Shown in pieces: positions 14,824-23,375 of a stretch of DNA of 38,044 nucleotides (the stretch's first letter is position 1; every line of letters begins with the position of its first letter). The notes beneath the pieces are model-generated. The model was not told the DNA's origin. It did not search any database and saw only the letters and a list, made by a program, of their open reading frames with translations. The position numbers were made by a program, and so were the translations under genes. This DNA is from a virus, in the IMG/VR virus record IMGVR_UViG_3300046004_000780, positions 1 to 38,044 of that record. One strand, 5' to 3'.

Positions 14824-15387
14824 TCACCTACCGCCAATGTTATAGTTAATTCGGGCGTTTAAATCTTTTATAAAGTTACGCATGAAAAGCTGTTCAACAT
14901 CATCGAAAACATCATCTTTAATAAACGAGTTCATCTTGCTATCAATAGCGACTGACACCTCACGAATGGGTGTTCTAGCCTTACCATCACGACTGTAAAT
15001 ACTTTTCCCCCTGCCATTCTTGCCAGATAAAATAAAGCCATGCGGGTAATTCACTCGCCCCGCTTTACCGCCCCAAGATGCGCCACCTGATCGACTACCG
15101 TGAGCAGATCCGCGTAACATTGATAAAGGCAATGGGTTAAGACCAAACCATAATTTAGCGCCCGCAACGCTCGCGCTCTGAATCTTAATAGCGCGCAATC
15201 GCTTGCGAATAAATGCCATTTTCTTTACATCAAGCTCAGACTTAAAGCCCTTGCTTGCTTGCTTTCTTAACGTCGCCGCTGTTCTTTGAGCCGCACGACT
15301 TAATGCGAACTTGACTTGCTTTTCAGTAGCGCCCAGCGACTCAGATATTGCATCAATGCCGTCCGCTCTGAAATTAAGATTGAGCAT
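14824..15387 (-). CDS. Minor tail protein Z-like
   Basis: Encodes 187 residues, basic (LSRAAQRTAATLRKQASKGF, KKMAFIRKRLRAIKI) with KLWFGLNPLPLSMLRG and GSRSGGASWGGKAG, then a beta region (PIREVSVAIDS) and an amphipathic C-terminus. This matches the lambda gpZ family (192 residues), needed for tail completion and DNA positioning at the head-tail joint. It lies between the FII-like connector and the tail terminator candidate, like lambda Z. Confidence 0.8.
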   Translation of the reverse strand: MLNLNFRADGIDAISESLGATEKQVKFALSRAAQRTAATLRKQASKGFKSELDVKKMAFIRKRLRAIKIQSASVAGAKLWFGLNPLPLSMLRGSAHGSRSGGASWGGKAGRVNYPHGFILSGKNGRGKSIYSRDGKARTPIREVSVAIDSKMNSFIKDDVFDDVEQLFMRNFIKDLNARINYNIGGR

Positions 15388-15710
15388 TAACCTGACAACT
15401 CAGCAGGCGCAAGCTCAAGCACAGCAAATCCCGTTCCATCAACGTGCGGGGCAGATAGCACGTCAAAAGATTTTTTATCAACATCAACCCGATCACCACG
15501 CGCAACGCCTAAAACGTCACGCTCTAAACAGTGAATAGTCGGTCTGCTTGTATCGCTTTCGTAACTGCCAAGCTGGCTATTCAAGTAGGGGTCGTCAAAA
15601 ATTCCTAGAAACTTTCTAACCATCCCCGTTTGCATACGCAATGTGCAGTTGATGGCAAAATCATCAAAATCGATAAAGTCAGTAATGTCATCCCAGTGCG
15701 GCGTTGACAT
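15387..15710 (-). CDS. Head-tail joining protein, lambda FII-like
   Basis: Encodes 107 residues, close to lambda gpFII (117). Features: FAINCTLRMQTGMVRKFLGIFDDPY and a C-terminal beta domain (DVLGVARGDRVDVDKKSFDVLSA). It lies directly before the Z-like gene with a one-base overlap, as in lambda. It would join the head connector to the tail terminator. Confidence 0.7.
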   Translation of the reverse strand: MSTPHWDDITDFIDFDDFAINCTLRMQTGMVRKFLGIFDDPYLNSQLGSYESDTSRPTIHCLERDVLGVARGDRVDVDKKSFDVLSAPHVDGTGFAVLELAPAELSG

Positions 15711-15982
15711 TATTTTTTGCGCTTAGTTTTTGCAGGCTCAACAATTCCAATGCTTTCAGTAGAGAGCGATGGATCTTCATCGGTAACAATAACTTCATCG
15801 GCAACAATAATTTCAGCAGGCACTTTTTCGGGTGCGTCCTTAGAAGTAGCGAGCGTTGCTTTTCCTCTGCTCAATAAATCTTTTGCTTCGTTGTTTGATA
15901 CTTCAACAATTTCACCTTTTCGGGCAATCTCGCCGCCGATCAAAAAAGCCGAGCTAACTTTTAAATAAACTGAATCTGGCAT
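15710..15982 (-). CDS. Small head-region protein, FI-like position
   Basis: Encodes 90 residues from MPDSVYLKVSSAFLIGGEIA; GGAGAAAATAAC immediately upstream decides this start over a frame beginning 12 codons earlier. N-terminal beta domain (KGEIVEVSNNEAKDLLSRGKATLA) is followed by an acidic Pro/Ala/Glu/Val tail and KTKRKK. The N-terminal pattern resembles small phage proteins with a 'GxxxxKGExVEV..A..LL..G.A' core found after capsid genes. Function unknown; possibly a packaging accessory protein as gpFI. Confidence 0.6.
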   Translation of the reverse strand: MPDSVYLKVSSAFLIGGEIARKGEIVEVSNNEAKDLLSRGKATLATSKDAPEKVPAEIIVADEVIVTDEDPSLSTESIGIVEPAKTKRKK

Positions 15983-16044
15983 GTTATTTTCTCCAAATGA
16001 TAAAAAAAGCCGGAACAAAGTCCGGCTTCATCTAAAGGTTAAAT

Positions 16045-17871
16045 CTAGTCAGGTCTTCCAACGCTGAACGATTGACTTCTGCGTAAAGCAAAATCAACAT
16101 CCTGAAAAACAACAACGCGGATGCGACCCTTTTGCGAGTAAGTATATGGATCAACTAATAACTCTAAGCCGCCCCACATGCCAATCAGCAAGTCAGAAAA
16201 GTTACCCATGAAAACATCGCCAGCATTAACTTGGTTAGTGATTTCAGTTTTGTAACCGTTGACAGTATTGCCTTGCTCCCAAATTGTGCCGCCCTGTGCA
16301 ATAGCCGCACTAGGGAAACGCAAAGTTGTTTTAGCGTGACCTCGGAAACTTGCGTTGCCCACATAAGCCATGCCAGCAACATCAGCATTGTTTAAGGCAA
16401 TTTGAGTTTCCATTTCAACCAATTCAGCAAAGGTTGGTTGTGCGCCAGCGAATAACACCGCGTGTACGCCATCTTGGTTTGCAATACCTAATGGTTGATG
16501 GGCTGAACCCGAACCGTAGTAACCAGCCTTATCAATCGTTAAAGCAAGGGCTTTAGCAAGATCCATGCGAACCAATGCTTCAACATCCAGACTTGATTGA
16601 ACCATCAATTTGCGAGTGATTTCTGAGAAAGCCGCAACCGTTTTGCCAGTTAGTTGAATTTGACCTAGCTCTAATGCGCTTTGAGTAGCATCAGCATCTT
16701 CACCCAACCAATAGCCCTGTGAAGCGGCAACTTGTTTAGGTATATCGATGTTACCCACCAACCCACCCATGACAGAGCCGAGTTGCATGATAGTTGCACG
16801 ACCTCTTAAAATATCAACGAATGATTGCGCTTGCAGAGTAGTAGCAATTCCAAATCCGCCCGTATCACCAGCGCCAGTTCCAGAAACAGAAGTGTTGATA
16901 GCGCGAGTTAAAACGTCAGCCGGAATAATGAACTTATCAGAATTTTTGCCTAGCTTTTCAGCCGCAGATCTTGAAGCCTCAAATTCAAATGCCGCCGCTT
17001 CATGTGCGCGACGATCAGTTGGCTCTGTTAATGCACGAATCACTTTCATAAATGAAAAGTTACGCGCTTCTTTATCAGTCAAACCGACGTTAGCATCAGC
17101 CATTTGCTCATTTAAAGGGCGTTGAGTTTTGGCATTAACGTGTTCAAGTAAAGAGCGTTGAAATTCCTCAGATGTCTTGCCGTCTTTTACAGCATCACGC
17201 GCTAAATCAGCCGCGCCGAATTTTTCGCCCATTTCTAAAATAGAGCGAGTTCTTGATCTTTCAACGTCGGTTGCCGCTTTTATGTCAACAGAAGTGTCGA
17301 TAATTGGTTGTATTTCCATTTTGGGTAATTCCTCAATAGGTTTAATTAATTCTGGTTTAATTTCTAAATCGATTGACCGCCCAATGCCAACAGAAATGTC
17401 AGCAGGAACAGCAACAATAGAAATTTCAAAAGGTTCCCAAGATGTGACCGTCCAAACGTCATCGCCATCGCGCTCTTCAGTAACCTTTGCATCATGTATG
17501 ATGTAGCCCACCGAAACGTGCTTGCGAATTTTGTCTTGAACGTCTTGGAAAATTTCCTCGGCTTGCGCGCTCCTCCCGAAGCGAACAACAGCCCGACCCC
17601 GCCGGTCTGCGTCGATTGAAACAGATTCAACAACACCGATTTGGTCATCGGTATCGTGCTCTAATAAGAGTGGCGCGCCGTCATTAAGACGCGTTAAAAC
17701 AACTGCGGCAGGGTCATGGCTTAATATCTCACCACCCCACCAGCGAGGCACTTCAACCTCACTTGAAAAAGCTAGTTCAACAGTTCGGTTTTCAATATCG
17801 ATAGCGCCCACTTCAGCGGCGCGAAACGCGCGCGCATTATCGCGGGTTTTGATTTGATCTAATGTAATCAT
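16045..17871 (-). CDS. Fused prohead protease and HK97-fold major capsid protein
   Basis: Encodes 608 residues. The N-terminal domain (1-165) is an HK97-type S78 prohead protease with H72 (LLLEHD), S120 (KHVSVGY) and E149 (WEPFEISIVAVPAD) in the expected order. A linker and coiled coil (about 195-270) acts as scaffold or delta domain. The capsid domain follows (about 325-608): GTGAGDTGGFGIATT, LGSVMGGLVGNIDIPKQ, YWLGEDADATQS, SEITRKLMVQSSLDVEALV, and a C-terminal YSQKGRIRVVVFQDVDFALRR. Fusion on one chain ensures fixed stoichiometry and co-assembly; cleavage near residue 300 would release mature capsid protein. Such fusions are known in some phages but less common than separate genes. Confidence 0.92.
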   Translation of the reverse strand: MITLDQIKTRDNARAFRAAEVGAIDIENRTVELAFSSEVEVPRWWGGEILSHDPAAVVLTRLNDGAPLLLEHDTDDQIGVVESVSIDADRRGRAVVRFGRSAQAEEIFQDVQDKIRKHVSVGYIIHDAKVTEERDGDDVWTVTSWEPFEISIVAVPADISVGIGRSIDLEIKPELIKPIEELPKMEIQPIIDTSVDIKAATDVERSRTRSILEMGEKFGAADLARDAVKDGKTSEEFQRSLLEHVNAKTQRPLNEQMADANVGLTDKEARNFSFMKVIRALTEPTDRRAHEAAAFEFEASRSAAEKLGKNSDKFIIPADVLTRAINTSVSGTGAGDTGGFGIATTLQAQSFVDILRGRATIMQLGSVMGGLVGNIDIPKQVAASQGYWLGEDADATQSALELGQIQLTGKTVAAFSEITRKLMVQSSLDVEALVRMDLAKALALTIDKAGYYGSGSAHQPLGIANQDGVHAVLFAGAQPTFAELVEMETQIALNNADVAGMAYVGNASFRGHAKTTLRFPSAAIAQGGTIWEQGNTVNGYKTEITNQVNAGDVFMGNFSDLLIGMWGGLELLVDPYTYSQKGRIRVVVFQDVDFALRRSQSFSVGRPD

Positions 17872-17925
17872 GGTAACTATAAATATCAGTTGAATTGTCC
17901 ATGATTAATTTTGTTTGATTTACTT

Positions 17926-17952
17926 CAATGATTCCTCTTGCGTGTTTTCCTT
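17926..17952 (+). repeat. 27-bp exact direct repeat, copy 1
   Basis: Identical over 27 bases to 23994-24020 (core TTCCTCTTGCGTGTTTTCC). This copy is intergenic, touching the TAA of the fibre-associated frame at 17953-17951. The other copy is coding, inside the 3' end of the large terminase gene. The two bound a segment of about 6 kb with portal and fibre-like genes. Confidence 0.85.
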
Positions 17953-18343
17953 AGTTATTATTAGCCCATACACAGCTTGGCTTATCTGGAAAATTAATAT
18001 CTCCATCGACTGAATAAACAGCAATTTGCCTTAATAAATTTCTGTAAGTAATGAACTCGTTTTGATTAGCTAAATATGGGCTGTTAATAGGATCAGCAAC
18101 ATATTACCGTCCCTCCGGCGCTTGATATGCACTAATAACTTCAGGTGTCCAAACTACATCAGCTATTACTCTGACATTATCCGGTAAATCGTTCAAATCA
18201 GATATCGGTGAAAAAGTTAGTCTATGATAAGATTGGCTAATTTGAACATCATCTTCCATAATGCGGGTCGCTTCACGACAATATATAACACCATCTTCAG
18301 CGATTGTTATTTGATCCATTACTATTTGTTTAGAAATTGTCAT
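17951..18343 (-). pseudogene. Fibre-associated small gene interrupted by an in-frame TAA
   Basis: The first part (18343-18104, 79 residues) starts MTISKQIVMDQITIAEDGVI and ends AYQAPEGR before TAA at 18106-18104. In the same frame, coding continues at once for another 50 codons (YVADPINSPYLANQNEF ... SCVWANNN) to a second TAA at 17953-17951. The downstream part has a plausible protein composition and no start codon of its own. The pattern suggests either a recent nonsense change in a gene of about 130 codons or stop-codon readthrough. Position after a fibre-like gene suggests a fibre-associated or fibre-assembly role; the family is not firmly recognised. Confidence 0.6.
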
Positions 18344-18352
18344 TCTATTATC

Positions 18353-19960
18353 CTATGTTGTAGTGTGGTAAACCACGATCATATGTAGCCCATTTACATC
18401 TATGGTTATATTTGTTTGAAAGACTAAAATATTTGAGTACCAAGATGCAAAACTAACCGAATTGGCGAGGGCACCGCCAAGTTGATTGGCAATGCCTGCG
18501 GTGGAGCCAGAAATCGGAAATGGTAGCGTTATATTATCCCATTGATGTATAGTTGGTTGTCCACTAATCGAAATGGTTACTGTAACAAGACGACCAATCT
18601 TAGTATAAATTGCATTATATGAGGCTGTTCCAGCAAATGTTATGCCAACACCTACTGGTGTCCAAGTTCCTTCTTCATAATCATCTAACGTGTTGGCATT
18701 TGAACTTGCTGATTGAGTAGCTGGAAATGTTATTCCAGTGCCTGATGTTGTTGGTGCAGCTGCTCCTACAGAGATGTTCTTTTGCAGAGTTACGCTGCCG
18801 GAGGAGTCGATGCGCATACCCTCAACATCACTTCCATATGTAAATACTACATTACCATTTCCAGTATTTGTTTTTATGCGACTACCAATACGCAAACCTA
18901 TAGATTCCCATTGCATAAACTGGCTTGTTCCAGAGTAGTTTTTAACAGTCAAAGAGGCATTATCAGTAGAAGCTGTTCCAGTATTGTATGCTTGGATTAA
19001 GCCATAAATATCTGAGTAATTATTTGTAGCTGATACGGTTAAGCGACTTGTAGGACTACTCGTCCCAATCCCCACGTTACCGGAACCATCTTTATATATT
19101 TGATTTGCACCTATGGCAAGTATACCCGAACTGTCGGTGATTAGTGTTGCTGTAACCACTGGCAAAGTTAAGACTGTACTCCCTGCTACCGCAGGTGCTT
19201 GTAATGTTACAGTTCCTGATGTACTACCTTGCAGAGCTATATTACCTGCTACTTGTAACTTTTGAGTTGGTGAAGCAGTTCCAATCCCCACGTTGCCGGA
19301 AGCATCTTTATAAACCTGACCTGAGCCAATATTAAGTATGCCTGTGGAGCCTGTGAGTGTGCCTGTGTAGGTCGGGTTACTTAATGTCGGGCTTGCCAAT
19401 GATGCTTTTAAGTCTAACGCGGTTTGGGTTGCTGTAGATACAGGTTTACCTACATCGGTTGTGTTATTGACAGAACCTAAGCCTACTTCAGTGGCTGTAT
19501 AAGTAGGCTTAGTTGCCGCTTTAGCCCAAGCATATACGTCACTTGCAGGTAGAGTAGTGGGCAGAGTTTGATCCCCTGTATTTGATCCACTCAACGTGGT
19601 AATACTCAACTTTGTCTTGATACTGGTTGCGGATTCATCGCCTGTGTTAGTTCCAGTTACCGCGTCAATTTTGGTTTTATCCGCCGCGCTCATGCTACCC
19701 GCCGCTAATGTCGTAGCGGCTGAGATGCTAATAGCTGGAGTTAATCCGCCCGACGAAATAATAGGCGCTGATCCACTTACCGATGTAACGCCAGAAGCGG
19801 CGCCCGTCACATCAATAATAGTTTCAACAACGCCTACTTTTTGCTTTAAAAACAGCTTGCCGTCGTAGGTATTAATGCCTAACTCGCCGAGATCCAAATC
19901 GGTTGTAGTAGGTACTTTTCCTGATACGCTGGATTGCTTTAGCTTGATTTTATTTGCCAT
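18353..19960 (-). CDS. Tail fibre-like virion protein with GNVGIGT repeats
   Basis: Encodes 535 residues. The N-terminus (KIKLKQSSVSGKVPTTTDLD, LGELGINTYDGKLFLKQ) is a common phage fibre attachment domain. A Ser/Thr/Gly-rich shaft contains VYKDASGNVGIGTASPTQKL and IYKDGSGNVGIGTSSPTSRL repeats, typical of trimeric fibre and endosialidase-chaperone-type proteins. The C-terminus (DYEEGTWTP, YTKIGRLVTVTISI, WDNITLPFPISG) is a small beta-sandwich tip found in many fibres. It is therefore likely a receptor-binding or decoration fibre, unusually encoded between portal and capsid. It has no intramolecular chaperone domain. Confidence 0.8.
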   Translation of the reverse strand: MANKIKLKQSSVSGKVPTTTDLDLGELGINTYDGKLFLKQKVGVVETIIDVTGAASGVTSVSGSAPIISSGGLTPAISISAATTLAAGSMSAADKTKIDAVTGTNTGDESATSIKTKLSITTLSGSNTGDQTLPTTLPASDVYAWAKAATKPTYTATEVGLGSVNNTTDVGKPVSTATQTALDLKASLASPTLSNPTYTGTLTGSTGILNIGSGQVYKDASGNVGIGTASPTQKLQVAGNIALQGSTSGTVTLQAPAVAGSTVLTLPVVTATLITDSSGILAIGANQIYKDGSGNVGIGTSSPTSRLTVSATNNYSDIYGLIQAYNTGTASTDNASLTVKNYSGTSQFMQWESIGLRIGSRIKTNTGNGNVVFTYGSDVEGMRIDSSGSVTLQKNISVGAAAPTTSGTGITFPATQSASSNANTLDDYEEGTWTPVGVGITFAGTASYNAIYTKIGRLVTVTISISGQPTIHQWDNITLPFPISGSTAGIANQLGGALANSVSFASWYSNILVFQTNITIDVNGLHMIVVYHTTT

Positions 19961-20003
19961 AAAAAGGCTCCCTTAAATTGCCAAAACTGGCAGGGTTAAA
20001 AAA

Positions 20004-21143
20004 TTAAAAAGATCCGCCGTCAATTACTGAAACGTCAGTTAAGCCATTAGTCGTGCCAGCAGTAATTCGACCATAAACATCAGTAGTAACGCCCGTGTAA
20101 CTCCCCGCTGTAATTCCAGTCGTCGCAAGATCAAGACTGTCTGCATTAACAACGATGCGCGAGCTTGAAGCAGTACCAACGTCTAACTGATTACCTGTTT
20201 TAGTTAAACCAGCTCCCGCTGTTATTTGACCTGCTCCGGAAAATTGCACGAAAGTAACTGCGGTTGTGCCAAGAGTGCCGCCCGCATCAACGGTACACAA
20301 AAAACCGTTATCAGCGTTGGTCGATCCTTTTTCAACGAATACATAAGCAGAGGCTAATTCACTCCATGAGTCACCATCTAAAGCGCGCGCCCATGAACTC
20401 GCTGAAACAATATAAATGCCATTTTGTGAGTCAGTAGTTTGATCCTTAACTAAAACTCGATCACCCGCCACCAAAGCAATGCCGTCAATGGTCATGGTGC
20501 CGGATAATGAAGCGATATTAGCCGTTGAAGCGGCAACAACTGAGCCTTTCGGATCTAAACCTTGCGCGACTGAATCAACATAGTTTTTAGTCGCCGCATC
20601 TTGAGCATTAACCGGATCAGCAAGGCTAGTAATTTTAAAACCACCATGCGAAAAATCAGCGGTAGGCGTTGAGATCTCATTTAAAGTAGCCAGTGAAGCG
20701 GCTGTAACTTGACCCTTACCATTAACAGTAATTTTAGTAAAAGTACCTACGTTACTATTAACCGTTGCTAATGTTAATGCGGCAGAAACAGCCGCCGATC
20801 CATCAAACGCCGAAAGCGTAGCCGTCGCATCGCCAGTTAGTGATAAATTACGCGCCGTTTCAAATTTAGTGGCAGTTCCCGCGTTGCCGCTAATAGTTCC
20901 GGTAATTTGATCTGTAAAAGTTTTGACGCCGCCAACAGTTTGAGCCGTTGATCGATCAACGAATGAACCCGTGCCAGCAATAGCGATAACGCTCGTAGCA
21001 GAGCCACCCGCACCACCCGTGCCAGTACCGTAATAAAGTACATTATCCTGCTCATTAAATGCCAACTCAGCATTTTGCAAACTTGATGGCGCTCCACTAG
21101 CACCGCCAGCCGCGCGTCGTTTAATTCTTACTGTATTTGCCAT
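20004..21143 (-). CDS. Fibre-like virion structural protein ending VIDGGSF
   Basis: Encodes 379 residues. The N-terminus (VRIKRRAAGGASGAPSSLQ, NAELAFNEQDNVLYYGTGTG) resembles the attachment domain of the neighbouring fibre. The shaft is Thr/Ala/Gly-rich (QTVGGVKTFTDQITGTISGN). The central domain HGGFKITSLADPVNAQDAAT followed by NYVDSVAQGLDPKGSV is the conserved 'L.dP....DAATK.YVD' unit of fibre shafts, followed by a domain with GDRVLVKDQTTDSQNGIYIV. It ends DVSVIDGGSF, a C-terminal motif shared loosely with the next gene (DLTDGGNF). Confidence 0.8.
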   Translation of the reverse strand: MANTVRIKRRAAGGASGAPSSLQNAELAFNEQDNVLYYGTGTGGAGGSATSVIAIAGTGSFVDRSTAQTVGGVKTFTDQITGTISGNAGTATKFETARNLSLTGDATATLSAFDGSAAVSAALTLATVNSNVGTFTKITVNGKGQVTAASLATLNEISTPTADFSHGGFKITSLADPVNAQDAATKNYVDSVAQGLDPKGSVVAASTANIASLSGTMTIDGIALVAGDRVLVKDQTTDSQNGIYIVSASSWARALDGDSWSELASAYVFVEKGSTNADNGFLCTVDAGGTLGTTAVTFVQFSGAGQITAGAGLTKTGNQLDVGTASSSRIVVNADSLDLATTGITAGSYTGVTTDVYGRITAGTTNGLTDVSVIDGGSF

Positions 21144-21430
21144 TAGAAGTTTCCACCATCAGTTAAGTCAAATTGTGAACGGTTACGGAAAACCGCCCCC
21201 GTGTATGAGATCACATCACCCTGTTGCGGGTCGCCTATAATCACAGGTATGCCATCAATATTATTGGCAGAGTTTTGGTCAATAACTTGCAGTTGATAGC
21301 TATTGTTTTCGATAATCTCAAAAGTTTGCGATGCGCTATTTTCAGAAATAACGATTAAATCGCTCGTAACCTCAACAGTATTGACGTTTTGATTTGCAGA
21401 ATCAGAAACAATAACCACTAAGTCTGGCAT
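21143..21430 (-). CDS. Small virion-associated protein ending DGGNF
   Basis: Encodes 95 residues, Val/Ser/Asn-rich and predicted all-beta (LVVIVSDSANQNVNTVEV, VISENSASQTFEIIE). The C-terminus GDVISYTGAVFRNRSQFDLT plus DGGNF resembles a repeat unit common at the ends of phage fibre proteins. It has one-base overlaps with both neighbours and is probably an adaptor in the fibre cassette. Confidence 0.6.
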   Translation of the reverse strand: MPDLVVIVSDSANQNVNTVEVTSDLIVISENSASQTFEIIENNSYQLQVIDQNSANNIDGIPVIIGDPQQGDVISYTGAVFRNRSQFDLTDGGNF

Positions 21431-21822
21431 TAGCGTGTTACCTCTGGAACAAAGAAAACAGCCCCCTGTAATAACCGCCTAACTTTTTCAGTCGAGTCAA
21501 TAATCTCTAAATCATAAACAAATAAAGCACCCTCTTTTCCGTCCTGCCATAAACCAAATAAAGCAGGGTTTATCTTGACCGCCTTAGTTAAGCTCTCGCT
21601 GAAATTTATTTCAACCGTACCCTCAACTCCACCCAGCAAAATAGTGTCATCATCCGTTGACGCGGAAAGCAAAGTCAGTTTGCTGTCAATGGTTTCGCGG
21701 ATCTGTAAGCGTGCAGAATAATCAGTTAAGTCGTGCGGATCTCCTGCATTATCTTTCCAGACGAACAACAAGCGCCAATCAGTGCCTTGCTCAATCGTTA
21801 AGTTATATATTCCCGCGCTCAT
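21430..21822 (-). CDS. BppU-N-like / Ig-like fibre adaptor protein
   Basis: Encodes 130 residues. Pattern: GIYNLTIEQGTDWRLLFVWK, DNAGDPHDLTDYSARLQIR, VEGTVEINFSE, LFVYDLEIIDSTEKVRRLLQ and a C-terminal GAVFFVPEVTR. This is a recurrent small beta-domain in phage virion proteins, resembling the N-terminal domain of baseplate upper proteins, where it connects fibres to the particle. It overlaps the portal gene by 4 bases. The role as adaptor of the downstream fibre proteins is inferred from neighbours. Confidence 0.65.
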   Translation of the reverse strand: MSAGIYNLTIEQGTDWRLLFVWKDNAGDPHDLTDYSARLQIRETIDSKLTLLSASTDDDTILLGGVEGTVEINFSESLTKAVKINPALFGLWQDGKEGALFVYDLEIIDSTEKVRRLLQGAVFFVPEVTR

Positions 21823-23375
21823 TTCGCCACCGCCGATTGTTGAGCCGCAGTTTCCGCTTGCGTGACCGCTTGCATGTTATTAGCCAAGATTGACGCCTTG
21901 ATGTAATCCTCCGGTATTCCCGCCGCCCGCATTTCAGCAATATCAGCGGCGATTTCTTTCCAGACGTTCGACGGATCTTTGCCCTGCTCCCTGATAATTT
22001 GACCCGCCGACATTAATAGATTGTTTTTAGCCGTAACCGCCGCATCAACATCAGCGCGCGGATCAATCCATTGCCAACGACGCGGTTGCCATGAAATTTC
22101 AGAGTATTTATCTAATCTTTCAGCCTTTAAAGGTCGACCCTTAACAGTAATTTGATTAGCCAATAATGAACGCTTCAGCCACGCTTCAAAAACAGGCTGG
22201 CATAACGACTCAATCAGCCACTCCTGCATTTCTTTCCAGTGTTCGCGTTCGTCCAAAGTGCCTTGGCGAATTGATGAAAAATTAACATTTTCAAGGTCAT
22301 TAGCTAGGTTGTTATACAACACACCAAAGCCCGCCGAAATACCGCGCAACATCGCCTTGTTAAAAGTGGCAAATTCGCCAGCAGGGTATTGTGGGTTCCA
22401 TTCTTTTAATTCAGCGCCCTCTGGTAAAACCGGAAAACTGCCGGGATCGCCATCCATTTGTAAATTTTCAGCTTCATCGTCGTCAATCTCCGGTCCGTGT
22501 CCCTCTTTCCACTGAATGAAACCCATTTTAGCCGCACCAACGCGCGCATTGACGATAGCCGCATCTTCAAAACCGACCAGTTGCTTCATCCTAAAAAGTC
22601 CGGTAGACATCCAAGGCAAGCCGCGCTTTTGTCCAACCATCTCAGGCAAATAGCCGTGTATTATTTCTTCGGCTGGTATCCGGTGATAATTTAAGCCAGC
22701 GTAGGTGTAATTGTAAAAAGCATCACTCTCTTTATTGATCGTAAAATGATAGCCAGTCGCGCGCCCGTACTGGTTAAACTCAACACCCGCCCGAATAAAT
22801 GAACCATCACCCAAATCAAAACGATCAAAGTTAGGCTGGCATCGTTGCGGATCTAAAATCTGCAAAGCAAAGCCAAGTTCGCCCGCGTCTTTTCCGTAAA
22901 TCTTGCGAAACATAAATTCGCCATCAACAACCGCCGACTGAATAGCGACAGATTGCATAGCACGCCAAGATTTTGAGCCGGAAACGTCGCAAGTGTCACG
23001 ATGCCCCCATTTTGCCCATGCTTGCTCGATCGCTTCATTCGCTAAGTCATCCATCTTGCCATTAGCGTCTTTGGTCTGAGCCTGTAGCACAACGCCTTTC
23101 GGTCCGACGATATTTTGGCGCGCCAATCGAACAAAAGCCCGAGCATAATCGTTATTAACCGCTTGCTCTCTGGATCTAGCAACAAGCGTGCGCTGGTGCA
23201 TCCTAATGAGCCATTCAGCGGTAACGGGCATGGACAACCAGTCGCCATTTAAACGGTCAGTTTTCGTCGCTTCAAACATACGCGCCGCCGTCGTTTTTGC
23301 TCCTGTAAATTTTTGACGTTGAGGTTGAGCCAATGGTTCTGCCGTGCCTTTCTTTCTGCTCTTAAATCCCCACAT
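21819..23375 (-). CDS. Portal protein, lambda family
   Basis: Encodes 518 residues, close to lambda gpB (533). Features of the lambda portal family: NDYARAFVRLARQNIVGPKG, FMFRKIYGKDAGELGFALQI, YHRIPAEEIIHGYLPEM, RGLPWMSTGLFRMKQLVGFE, and AGFGVLYNNLANDLENVNFS. The N-terminus is basic and the C-terminus Ala/Gln-rich. It forms the dodecameric DNA channel. Unlike lambda, it is followed by fibre-like genes, not directly by the protease. Confidence 0.95.
   Translation of the reverse strand: MWGFKSRKKGTAEPLAQPQRQKFTGAKTTAARMFEATKTDRLNGDWLSMPVTAEWLIRMHQRTLVARSREQAVNNDYARAFVRLARQNIVGPKGVVLQAQTKDANGKMDDLANEAIEQAWAKWGHRDTCDVSGSKSWRAMQSVAIQSAVVDGEFMFRKIYGKDAGELGFALQILDPQRCQPNFDRFDLGDGSFIRAGVEFNQYGRATGYHFTINKESDAFYNYTYAGLNYHRIPAEEIIHGYLPEMVGQKRGLPWMSTGLFRMKQLVGFEDAAIVNARVGAAKMGFIQWKEGHGPEIDDDEAENLQMDGDPGSFPVLPEGAELKEWNPQYPAGEFATFNKAMLRGISAGFGVLYNNLANDLENVNFSSIRQGTLDEREHWKEMQEWLIESLCQPVFEAWLKRSLLANQITVKGRPLKAERLDKYSEISWQPRRWQWIDPRADVDAAVTAKNNLLMSAGQIIREQGKDPSNVWKEIAADIAEMRAAGIPEDYIKASILANNMQAVTQAETAAQQSAVAK

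Noticed and set aside
19985-19999. Terminator between the two fibre-like genes
   Set aside because: The TGCCA/TGGCA stem is only 5 bp and is not followed by a T-run on the coding strand.
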